Source: an uncultured Bacteroides sp. | GTDB taxonomy: Bacteria > Bacteroidota > Bacteroidia > Bacteroidales > Bacteroidaceae | Length of the DNA stretch: 64,000 nt | Assembly: GCF_963678425.1 (NCBI RefSeq) | Contig: NZ_OY782855.1 | Location: 620,001 to 684,000 of the forward strand | Direction of reading: 5' to 3' | Shown: positions 10,033 through 18,063 of the stretch, one piece after another | Layout: each line of letters starts with the position of its first letter | How positions within the stretch are numbered: the first letter of the stretch is position 1 | Position numbers and translations under genes: made by a program | Notes under the pieces: model-generated | Databases searched by the model: none | What the model was told of the DNA's origin: nothing | Seen by the model: the letters and a program-made list of their open reading frames with translations, nothing else

Positions 10033-10040
10033 CAAAGCTA
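10033..10040 (-). promoter_or_regulatory. -7 promoter element for peroxiredoxin
   Basis: Reads TAGCTTTG on the minus strand, an exact TAnnTTTG match 42 bases before the ATG at 9991. The -33 region is weak, which could mean activator dependence (for example an oxidative-stress regulator). That is inference. Confidence 0.55.
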
Positions 10041-10188
10041 TAAGATATATTCAGGCTTGCCTAATTTTTCCAATTGATAGTTTCTATAGGAATATAGACA
10101 AAACCTATAACAAGTACTGCGCGTTGACTATTATGTTCATCTTCAATACTTATTATGCTAAAACATTTCATTCTTCAGAATTGTTTTG

Positions 10189-10196
10189 TAGATTTG
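10189..10196 (+). promoter_or_regulatory. -7 promoter element for fsa-like gene
   Basis: TAGATTTG, exact consensus, with a TTTC at 10166-10169 at the right distance for a -33 element. It lies 34 bases before the ATG at 10231. Confidence 0.6.
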
Positions 10197-10230
10197 TTTG
10201 ATTGTTATTTAAACCTAAATAAATCGTATT

Positions 10231-10887
10231 ATGAAGTTTTTTATTGACACAGCAAATCTGGATCAGATCAGAGAAGCCAATGATCTTGGTGTTCTCGATG
10301 GAGTAACAACTAATCCTTCATTAATGGCAAAAGAAGGTATCAAAGGAGTGGAAAATCAGCGGAAGCATTATGTTGAAATCTGCAATATTGTGGATGGCGA
10401 TGTGAGTGCGGAAGTGATTGCTACGGATTATGAAGGAATGATAAAGGAAGGTGAAGAATTAGCAGCTCTTCATCCTCATATTGTGGTGAAAGTTCCATGT
10501 ATTGCAGATGGAATAAAAGCTATTAAATACTTTACAGGAAAGGGAATCCGTACAAATTGCACGCTTGTATTCTCTCCGGGACAGGCTTTATTGGCAGCAA
10601 AAGCCGGAGCAACATATGTATCTCCTTTTGTAGGCCGACTGGATGATATCAGTAGTGACGGGATTGATGTTGTACGCAAAATTGTTGAAATGTATTCGGT
10701 ATACGGATTCAAGACTCAAGTCCTGGCTGCTTCAATAAGACACACACAGCATATAATTCAATGCATTGAAGTTGGAGCAGATGTTGCCACTTGTCCACTC
10801 AGTGCAATAAAAGGATTATTAAAGCATCCATTGACAGATAGCGGACTGGCGCAATTCTTGGCAGATTATAAAAAAGTGAATGGGTAA
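10231..10887 (+). CDS. fsa: fructose-6-phosphate aldolase / transaldolase-like
   Basis: 218 residues, a small TIM-barrel enzyme of the transaldolase family (TalC/FSA class). Starts FFIDTANLDQI and has the TTNPSLMAKEG segment. The Schiff-base Lys is Lys87 in VVKVP. The length matches FSA (about 220) rather than classical transaldolase (about 315). In Bacteroides this class is usually annotated as fructose-6-phosphate aldolase or transaldolase of the non-oxidative pentose-phosphate pathway, and sequence alone does not separate the two activities. Followed by its own terminator. Confidence 0.9.
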   Translation: MKFFIDTANLDQIREANDLGVLDGVTTNPSLMAKEGIKGVENQRKHYVEICNIVDGDVSAEVIATDYEGMIKEGEELAALHPHIVVKVPCIADGIKAIKYFTGKGIRTNCTLVFSPGQALLAAKAGATYVSPFVGRLDDISSDGIDVVRKIVEMYSVYGFKTQVLAASIRHTQHIIQCIEVGADVATCPLSAIKGLLKHPLTDSGLAQFLADYKKVNG

Positions 10888-10908
10888 ATTTTAATATTGT
10901 ATAAGAAG

Positions 10909-10955
10909 AAATGGATGAATCAAAAATCTTTGTTCGATTCATCCATTTCTATTTT
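10909..10955. terminator. intrinsic terminator after fsa
   Basis: Thirteen-base perfect arms at 10909-10921 (AAATGGATGAATC) and 10936-10948, with TCTATTTTAT after the right arm. It lies 21 bases past the fsa stop. The further gap to 11131 holds no other recognisable signal. Confidence 0.8.
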
Positions 10956-11130
10956 ATGTAAGTAACAAATTGTTAAATACAAAATGCCATCTTTACAAGC
11001 TTCCTCATAAGAAGATAAAATTAGCTCATAAATGAAACAATAGCTATAGTTATCAGCGTAATTGCTTCTTCAGAGTATTTAGAGAAGTCATGGTATGACG
11101 ACTAAAGAATAAGGCTCAATACAACTTATA

Positions 11131-12663
11131 CTATTTCTTTAACTTGAGCTCATAAAGATCACTTCTTCTGTCTTTTAAGTTCCTAACACTACCATAAGTA
11201 TGAAGCTCATTCAATAAGTCCAAATCCACATCAGACACCAGAATCATTTCTGTGTTTGGTGTGGCTTCTGCACACTTACCGTCGGTTGGAAAAGCAAAAT
11301 CGCAGGGAGTGAATACGCCCGACTGAGCATATTGTATATCCATATTGTGCACCCTGGGCAGATTGCCTACACTTCCTGCTATAACCACAAAGCATTCGTT
11401 CTCAATAGCCCGGGCCTGAGCACAGATCCGCACACGAGAATATCCGTTTTGTGTGTCGGTAAGGAAAGGAACGAAGAGTATCTGCATTCCCTGATCGGCC
11501 ATAATACGGGTAAGCTCAGGGTATTCCACATCATAGCAAATTAGTATCCCTATCTTTGCGCAATCAGTATCAAAGGTTTTAATAATCTTTCCTCCGGAAA
11601 GTCCCCAGCTTTTCGTTTCATCAGGAGTAACATGAATCTTTTCGTAAGTATCGAAGGTCCCATCGCGGCGACAAAGAAATCCCACATTATAAAGATCGTC
11701 ACCACGAAGCTGTGGCATACTGCCGGTAATAATATTAATATTGTAGCTGATGGCCAGGTTTATAAAGCGCTTACGCATTTCATTGGTATATTTGGCAAGC
11801 TCACGAATAGCCTGAGACTCTCCCAAATGATTGAACTTTGCCATCAATGGCGCATTGAAATATTCGGGGAAAAGCACAAAGTCACTTTTATAATCGGAAA
11901 CAGCATCCACAAAGAACTCTACTTGTTCAAATACATCGTCAATGGAGTTATATGAGCGCATCTGCCATTGCACCAGCCCTAGTCTGATCGTCGTTTTCTG
12001 AGGGATAAAATCTTGCGTGGGCGGCTGATAGTAAATGTTATCCCATTGTAATAGACAGGCAAAGTGGCGTGATTCTTCATCGTTCGGAAGATAATTAGTC
12101 ATCACCTTACGCACGTGGAAATCATTGGATAACTGAAAGGTGAGCACGGGATCGAATATCTCTTTCTTACTCACTTTATGAATATATTCTTTGGGGCGAA
12201 TATCCTCAGCGTACTTATGATAATTGGGGATTCTTCCGCCGAACATGATTGCTTTGAGATTCAGTGTCTCACAAAGTTCCTTGCGGTAATCATACATTCG
12301 TCTTGCCAGCCGAAGTCCACGATATTCGGGATGAATAAAGACTTCTATCCCATACAAAATATTCCCCTGTGGATTGTGTGTGTCAAAGGTTTCCTTTCCG
12401 GTGACAGAGGCATAAGTGTGATCGTTCTTTACCATATCATAATCTACGATAATTGAGAAAGCACAACCTACAATTTTATTATCTACAACCGCCACAATCT
12501 GTCCTTCAGGAAATATTGTGATTAATTTTTCTATTTGTTCGCGAGACCAGAACACATCGCTTCCATCTGAATAGGTTCTGGTAAAAGATTGTGAGAGTTG
12601 GGCATAATCGTCCAGCTGCAGAGAACGGATTTTTACTTTGCTTATTTTGTGCATAGGTTCCAT
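11131..12663 (-). CDS. GNAT acetyltransferase - nitrilase/amidase fusion
   Basis: 510 residues with two enzyme domains. Residues about 9-165 form a GNAT N-acetyltransferase, with the acetyl-CoA loop in HPEYRGLRLARRMYDYR (111-127). Residues about 225-500 are a carbon-nitrogen hydrolase with an intact catalytic triad: Glu267 (FPEYFN), Lys342 (EKIHVTPDE) and Cys376 (LICYDVEYPE). The family hydrolyses amides or nitriles, and the fusion suggests sequential action on one amine/amide metabolite, not identified. Cytosolic and monocistronic. A minus-strand TATCTTTG element lies at 12695-12702. Confidence 0.9.
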   Translation of the reverse strand: MEPMHKISKVKIRSLQLDDYAQLSQSFTRTYSDGSDVFWSREQIEKLITIFPEGQIVAVVDNKIVGCAFSIIVDYDMVKNDHTYASVTGKETFDTHNPQGNILYGIEVFIHPEYRGLRLARRMYDYRKELCETLNLKAIMFGGRIPNYHKYAEDIRPKEYIHKVSKKEIFDPVLTFQLSNDFHVRKVMTNYLPNDEESRHFACLLQWDNIYYQPPTQDFIPQKTTIRLGLVQWQMRSYNSIDDVFEQVEFFVDAVSDYKSDFVLFPEYFNAPLMAKFNHLGESQAIRELAKYTNEMRKRFINLAISYNINIITGSMPQLRGDDLYNVGFLCRRDGTFDTYEKIHVTPDETKSWGLSGGKIIKTFDTDCAKIGILICYDVEYPELTRIMADQGMQILFVPFLTDTQNGYSRVRICAQARAIENECFVVIAGSVGNLPRVHNMDIQYAQSGVFTPCDFAFPTDGKCAEATPNTEMILVSDVDLDLLNELHTYGSVRNLKDRRSDLYELKLKK

Positions 12664-12694
12664 AGCTGTTCCAATTTTAATGATCTAGTAGTAA

Positions 12695-12702
12695 CAAAGA
12701 TA
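12695..12702 (-). promoter_or_regulatory. -7 promoter element for GNAT-nitrilase gene
   Basis: CAAAGATA on the plus strand reads TATCTTTG on the minus strand, 32 bases before the ATG at 12663. Confidence 0.55.
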
Positions 12703-12851
12703 AAGGAAATATTCCGGAATCCCTTTACCTTTGTATAAAAATATAGCTAGAATAACCGAACATCTAACCTGAATAAATTTCTATTCTGCAATAAACCAAT
12801 AAAAAGATTATTCTCTAAGCTGAATATTTAGTAATAAGCCAAAGAAACAAG

Positions 12852-12859
12852 TATATTTG
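12852..12859 (+). promoter_or_regulatory. -7 promoter element that fixes the GH115 start
   Basis: TATATTTG, exact consensus, with TTTAG at 12827-12831 as a possible -33 element. It overlaps the longest possible ORF start (12857), so translation must begin downstream. That favours ATG 12908. A second TACCTTTG occurs at 12726-12733. Confidence 0.6.
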
Positions 12860-12907
12860 CCAGCTGTAACTGTTTACATCCTGATCAGAATAATATTATT
12901 GAACGCT

Positions 12908-15760
12908 ATGAAACATATATTTCACCCGTTTTTACTACTCTTGTGCTTTGAGACAACTCTTTCTTCTGCTGCTTTTGCTGATAATTTTTCTTTAATCTCA
13001 CAAGGAAAGGGTGCATCACTATATTTGAATAAAAATGAAAATGTGGTTGTGCATACGGCTGCAGAGATGTTTTTATCTGATATGGAAGCTGTATCAGGAA
13101 ATAAGCCAACGGAGATTAAATCGCCCGATAATGCTTCTATTATTGTAGCAACTGTGGGCAAATCAAAGGAAACGGACGAATGGCTGAAGAAGGAAAATGT
13201 TTCAGTAAAGGAGCTACTAAATCAATGGGAGGCATTCAAGGTTCAGGTTATTCAACGGGAAAAGAATCCTTGTCTGGTGATTTTGGGAAGTGATGCACGC
13301 GGTACGGCTTACGGGATACTTGAGCTGTCGCGCATTATCGGAGTTTCCCCATGGAACTGGTGGGCCGACGCTACTCCTGAAAAGAAGAATTCACTAACCC
13401 TGCCCGAAGGATACGTGAACATGCAACAGCCATCAGTACAGTATCGGGGCATTTTCCTGAATGATGAGGACTGGGGACTGATGCCGTGGAGTTCCAAAAA
13501 CTTTGAGCAGACTTCAGTAAAAGGACAGATTGGACCAGAAACGTACGCAAAGATCTTTGAATTGCTGCTCCGACTTCGTGCAAACACTATCTGGCCAGCA
13601 ATGCATGAGTGTACAGTTCCATTCTATTTTGTGGATGGTACAAAAGAAATGGCTGATAAGTATGGTATTGTAATGGCTACTTCCCACTGTGAACCGCTGA
13701 TGAGAAACAGTGCCGGAGAATGGGATACGAGTAAATACGGAGACTATAATTACCTGGTCAATAAAGAAGCAATCACTTCTTACTGGACAGACCGACTGAA
13801 ACAGATTGGTCAGTCTGAGAATATCTATACTATTGGAATGAGAGGCGTTCATGACGGACAGATGCAGGGAGTAAAAACGCTGGAAGAGCATACAGCTGCA
13901 CTAACCAATGTGTTTAAAGACCAGCGTGAACTGTTGGCTAAGTATGTTAATCCCGATGTAACCAAAGTGCCTCAGGTATTTGTACCGTACAAAGAGGTTC
14001 TCAATGTTTATAATAACGGACTGAAGGTACCAGATGATGTGACGCTTATGTGGTGTGATGATAATTATGGCTATATCACTCGCCTGAGCAATGAGCAGGA
14101 ACGAAAAAGAAGCGGTGGAGCTGGCGTATATTACCATATCTCCTACTGGGGGCGACCACATGATTACTTGTGGCTTTGCACCACACAACCAGCTTTGATC
14201 TATACCGAGATGAAACGTGCATGGGATTACGGGGCTCGCAAACTCTGGATTCTGAATGTGGGCGATATCAAACCGGCTGAATATGACATAGAGTTCTTTA
14301 TGGATCTTGCATGGAACGTAAACAGTGTTCGTTCTAATACCATTTCCCGGCATTTAGATAACTGGCTTATACGAGAATTTGGTAGTGAAGCTGGTAAAGA
14401 GCTCACTCCGATCATGAATAAATACTATCAGTTGGCCGATATCCGTAAACCGGGATTTATGGGATGGAGCCGTGTGGAAGAGTCTTCTGTAAAAGATGGC
14501 AAAACTCCTGTGATTGACACAGAATTCAATCCATTTGTATTTGGTGATGAATTACAGAAACGTGCAGATCAATACTCTGCCCTTTCTGAAAAGGTGAAAG
14601 AGATTGCAAAGAAAATACCCGCAGAACAACAAGACGCTTACTTTGAACTTGTACAATACCCTGCTTGTGGAGCAGCGGCAATGAATCTGAAACATTTATA
14701 TGCACAAAAGGCCCGATTGCTGGCTCGTTATAATTTGCTTGCAGCCAATGAATATTCATTTCTGAGCAACCATGCATATAATGAGATAGCCGGACTTACA
14801 CAGACTTACAATCACGACATTCAGAAAGCTAAATGGAATGGAATGATAGACATGAAGCCGCGTCAGCTTCCTGTATTCCAATACCCTGCCCTGCCCGGAC
14901 AAGTTTCTCCTCAGGTTAATGCTTCGGCGTTGGTATGGATAGAGGGCGACAGCATACCTCTGCAATCAAAACAGCTGTCTAATCTTATTCCATTTGTCCG
15001 TGAAGCGGATAATCAGACTTTTATCTCTTTATTCAGCCGTGGCAACAAACCTGTTGACTGGATAATTGAAAAGTCTCCCGAATGGCTTAAAATAGAAGAA
15101 CAAGAATGCGGATTACGATATGAAAAGAGAATTATTGTAAGTGCAGATTGGACAAAGATTAATAAAGATTATGCGGGTGAGTTATTATTGTCAGTTGACG
15201 GAGAAAAGTATCAGTTTAATATACAGGCAAAGAATCTCGCTCCGGGCATTATGACAGAAGCAAACGGAATGATTGCGTGGAATGCATCGGATTATAAATC
15301 TGCATCAAAGGGAACTCAGGTTATTGAAGGTTTGGGACATAGCGCAAAAGCTGTATCTCTTCCTAAAAATGGAGAACTGATTTATGAAGTTTACACCACA
15401 ACTCCGGGTGAAGTTGCCCTTAGAGTTGCATTGATTCCTAATCATCCTATAAATGGTGGAAGTATCCGTTATGCTGTTTCCGTGGATAATGAAAGACCTC
15501 AGGTAGTGGCTTATGAAACCGGATTCCGTAGCGAGCCGTGGAAAAACAATGTATTGAGGAATCAATCGCTGAACACCACTCTTCATAAAATAAACATTCC
15601 GGGAAAGCACACCATTCGTATTAGTGCACTCGACCCGGAAGTTATTGTTGATCAGCTAATGCTTGATTTCCAGAAAGGAAGAAAGCTTTATCAGATTCCC
15701 ATCGGTATTTTCAATAAATACCAAACAACAAAGAATGCTGTCCATGCCAGCAGTATGTAA
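12908..15760 (+). CDS. GH115 family alpha-glucuronidase (xylan debranching)
   Basis: GH115 enzymes release glucuronic or 4-O-methylglucuronic acid side chains from xylan. The start MKHIFHPF gives a Sec signal peptide with likely cleavage after AAFA, so the protein is periplasmic or surface exposed. The N-terminal domain spans about 20-180. The catalytic barrel spans about 180-560, with WPAMHECTVPFYFVDGTKE, TSHCEPLMRN and MWCDDNYGYITRL. A helical region follows, then a C-terminal beta domain (about 790-930) of the GH115_C type. About 950 residues, full length. Released uronate could feed the uxaA-kdgK-eda route encoded 10-15 kb away. The 3' end overlaps the convergent transporter gene by 70 bases. 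Confidence 0.9.
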   Translation: MKHIFHPFLLLLCFETTLSSAAFADNFSLISQGKGASLYLNKNENVVVHTAAEMFLSDMEAVSGNKPTEIKSPDNASIIVATVGKSKETDEWLKKENVSVKELLNQWEAFKVQVIQREKNPCLVILGSDARGTAYGILELSRIIGVSPWNWWADATPEKKNSLTLPEGYVNMQQPSVQYRGIFLNDEDWGLMPWSSKNFEQTSVKGQIGPETYAKIFELLLRLRANTIWPAMHECTVPFYFVDGTKEMADKYGIVMATSHCEPLMRNSAGEWDTSKYGDYNYLVNKEAITSYWTDRLKQIGQSENIYTIGMRGVHDGQMQGVKTLEEHTAALTNVFKDQRELLAKYVNPDVTKVPQVFVPYKEVLNVYNNGLKVPDDVTLMWCDDNYGYITRLSNEQERKRSGGAGVYYHISYWGRPHDYLWLCTTQPALIYTEMKRAWDYGARKLWILNVGDIKPAEYDIEFFMDLAWNVNSVRSNTISRHLDNWLIREFGSEAGKELTPIMNKYYQLADIRKPGFMGWSRVEESSVKDGKTPVIDTEFNPFVFGDELQKRADQYSALSEKVKEIAKKIPAEQQDAYFELVQYPACGAAAMNLKHLYAQKARLLARYNLLAANEYSFLSNHAYNEIAGLTQTYNHDIQKAKWNGMIDMKPRQLPVFQYPALPGQVSPQVNASALVWIEGDSIPLQSKQLSNLIPFVREADNQTFISLFSRGNKPVDWIIEKSPEWLKIEEQECGLRYEKRIIVSADWTKINKDYAGELLLSVDGEKYQFNIQAKNLAPGIMTEANGMIAWNASDYKSASKGTQVIEGLGHSAKAVSLPKNGELIYEVYTTTPGEVALRVALIPNHPINGGSIRYAVSVDNERPQVVAYETGFRSEPWKNNVLRNQSLNTTLHKINIPGKHTIRISALDPEVIVDQLMLDFQKGRKLYQIPIGIFNKYQTTKNAVHASSM

Positions 15761-17145
15761 ACAGAATAACGCCAGGTATATTTAAACAGAGTGGCATAAT
15801 TGGCCTGTTTGTTGTATTGCTGCATATAAGCCAGAATCAATGGCATATAGAATAAGAAAGGCGTTATTGCGTTCGTGGCACTATCTCCAATGCGGAAGGC
15901 ACACTGGGTTAAGTCAGGACTGATGCCCATTGCGGCGAACATGGGAACAAAGATAAACGCCATGAATGACCATTTTGCCGTAGCGGAAACCATTATAAGG
16001 TTTATCACCGTGGTAAAGAAGATAAATAACAGCAATGTAACAAAGCTGCTGGTATGAATGGAAGTGAGCAGATTAGCCCCCATTATGCCCAGACATTTAT
16101 CGAGATGGGAATATTCAAAGCAGGCAAACATCTGTGCGGCAAAGAAGGCAATTACAAAATAAACACCCAACAGGTGCATGGGGTGAGACAGTCCTTTTAT
16201 CACATCAGAATCACTGCGGTAACGTCCGGATGCAAATCCATAGATTGCTCCCATCAGTCCGAAACCAAAAGAAATAAGAAAAAGAACTCCGAATATAAAT
16301 GGTGAGCGGGTAAGACTACCGGTGACACCTCTCAGAATGCCCCAGGGAGAAAAGGTAGCAAATGATATAATCAGAGTATAAATTAATCCTATGCCTAATG
16401 CTATTAGCAGTGCGCGCTGTTCTCTGCGGGTAAGTGATTTATAGTTTCCATAAGAGGTAATGTCGGTATATTCGCCCAAAGAGGGTATCAGATTCTTTTT
16501 TGTAATAAAATAAATGACCGCTGCAATGACAAACGTGGAGACAAACATGAAATAATAATTGCAAAGAGGACCTACATTGCCCCTGAAAGAAATCATCGTG
16601 GCAGCAGCTTCCTGAGTATAACCTGCCAGAAGCGGATCGAGTGTGCTTAGAAAAAGATTGGCACTGAAGCCGCAGGCCACAGATACATATGCAGTTACAA
16701 TTCCTGCGACCGGATGTAGCTTAACGGAGAGGAAAAGTGTGGCGGCTATAGGAATAAGAATGATATAACCGGCATCGCCAACTATATTTGAAAGAATACC
16801 TAGAAAAATAACCAAAAGGATTACTCCGCGCTGACTGGTATTCCCTTTCAGACTTTTCCGTATGCAGGCACCTATGAAACCCGAATGCTCAGCTACACCC
16901 ACACCAAACATTGCCACCATTACCATTCCCAATGGGGCAAATCCGGTGAAGTTGGTCACTACATGCCGCAGCAGCCAGCGGATTCCTTCGGCACCAAGCA
17001 GACTTTGCACGCGAATAACTTCACCCGTTTGAGGATTAATCACACGAATTCCGTAGATATCAAATATCCACGAAAACATGATAACTGCTACGGTGAGCAG
17101 TAAAAACATCGTTGCCGGGTGAGGCATTCGCAGTTTATTCTTCAT
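15691..17145 (-). CDS. AbgT-family transporter
   Basis: Integral inner-membrane protein with roughly 11-13 hydrophobic segments across about 485 residues. It matches the AbgT family (p-aminobenzoyl-glutamate import in E. coli; some members export sulfonamides). Diagnostic stretches are GDAGYIILIPIAATLF and FSANLFLSTLDPLLAG. I chose the Met at 17145 (MKNKLRMPHP), which overlaps the response-regulator stop by 11 bases; an earlier Met at 17163 is possible. It is probably co-transcribed with the regulator, which suggests the two-component system controls a transport function. The substrate here is unknown. Confidence 0.88.
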   Translation of the reverse strand: MKNKLRMPHPATMFLLLTVAVIMFSWIFDIYGIRVINPQTGEVIRVQSLLGAEGIRWLLRHVVTNFTGFAPLGMVMVAMFGVGVAEHSGFIGACIRKSLKGNTSQRGVILLVIFLGILSNIVGDAGYIILIPIAATLFLSVKLHPVAGIVTAYVSVACGFSANLFLSTLDPLLAGYTQEAAATMISFRGNVGPLCNYYFMFVSTFVIAAVIYFITKKNLIPSLGEYTDITSYGNYKSLTRREQRALLIALGIGLIYTLIISFATFSPWGILRGVTGSLTRSPFIFGVLFLISFGFGLMGAIYGFASGRYRSDSDVIKGLSHPMHLLGVYFVIAFFAAQMFACFEYSHLDKCLGIMGANLLTSIHTSSFVTLLLFIFFTTVINLIMVSATAKWSFMAFIFVPMFAAMGISPDLTQCAFRIGDSATNAITPFLFYMPLILAYMQQYNKQANYATLFKYTWRYSVYILLAWTAFFVVWYLLKIPMGI

Positions 17146-17863
17146 CTGCTTCGAGATTATCAAGGTCTATGATACGAAGTTCCAACGCACGAACCACCAG
17201 ACGGGTGGCATTCACTCCTACCCGTTCACCTTGGGTAAACAAGCGGGCCACCAAATCGTTCTGACGTTTCTCCAGAGATTTTACGCCAAAAGGCATTCCT
17301 TTCAGATTGGCAATCATGTCTTTGGTATAACCCAGAGCCAGGTGACGAAGGAAACGCTCATCGTATTCATCAATATCATAGTTAATCACGGCTTCCTGAC
17401 GCAAGGCATCATTAGTTACCGACCGTTTGAAACGGTCTACAATCTTTTCCAGAATGGGATAGTTGAAGACTAATTTCTTTCCATCCATTACAGCTTGTAC
17501 ATCTGTCTTGGTAAGCAATTCGCCTGTTTTCAGAATAATTCCGTCTGCCCCGGCATTGAGCACATCTACCCAGAGTTTTTCGTTGAGTACTTCACCGGTA
17601 AATATCAATACCCGCACTTCTTTATACTTTTTGCGTAGATTCTTGCAGATATCTACCCCGATGGTGGTGGAGCCTCCCAGCCCCAGATCGAGTAATACCA
17701 TATCGGGAACCTGGACTTCTATCAGGGGCCAGAACTCTTTTTCGGTCATAGCTGTGCCAATTACTTCGGCATTGGGTATTTCGTGACGAAAGATTTCTTC
17801 TGTGCCTTTGAGTTCAAGCTTTACATCTTCTAAAATGATAACTTTAAATTTCCTATCTTCCAT
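17135..17863 (-). CDS. response regulator with LuxR-like C-terminal domain
   Basis: 242 residues. The receiver domain (about 6-125) has acidic residues near 12-13, the phospho-acceptor Asp59 in VLLDLGLGG, Thr89 and Lys112, so it can be phosphorylated. The C-terminal part (about 165-230) contains ERFLRHLALGYTKDMIANL and resembles a LuxR/NarL helix-turn-helix, so DNA binding is likely though the motif is diverged. It follows the double sensor kinase by 200 bases and is its probable partner. Confidence 0.88.
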   Translation of the reverse strand: MEDRKFKVIILEDVKLELKGTEEIFRHEIPNAEVIGTAMTEKEFWPLIEVQVPDMVLLDLGLGGSTTIGVDICKNLRKKYKEVRVLIFTGEVLNEKLWVDVLNAGADGIILKTGELLTKTDVQAVMDGKKLVFNYPILEKIVDRFKRSVTNDALRQEAVINYDIDEYDERFLRHLALGYTKDMIANLKGMPFGVKSLEKRQNDLVARLFTQGERVGVNATRLVVRALELRIIDLDNLEADEE

Positions 17864-17950
17864 GTTTCTTTTATTCTATATTTAATATATTTATTCTATA
17901 TGCTTAATGCTTTTATTCACCGTATATTTTTAAAAAGGCCTACTCTTTTT

Positions 17951-17976
17951 AATAGTTAAGTGTACACTTAACTATT
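17951..17976. promoter_or_regulatory. 26-bp perfect palindrome between kinase and regulator
   Basis: A perfect dyad with core AAGTGTACACTT and no loop, lying 88 bases upstream of the response-regulator ATG. The absence of a loop and of a T run on the minus strand argues for a protein-binding operator rather than a terminator. The same core recurs at 43957-43972. The rest of 17864-18063 shows nothing else clear. Confidence 0.55.
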
Positions 17977-18063
17977 TTAATCTCTACACTATCATCAAAT
18001 AAGCTCTACTCCTTTTTATCATTTATTCCTTTTATTTTCCCTTAGTTTTCCTTATATATTACC

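Noticed and set aside
12857..12907. Longer GH115 start giving 17 extra residues
   Set aside because: A perfect -7 element (12852-12859) overlaps this start, and the extension precedes a normal signal peptide, so ATG 12908 is preferred.
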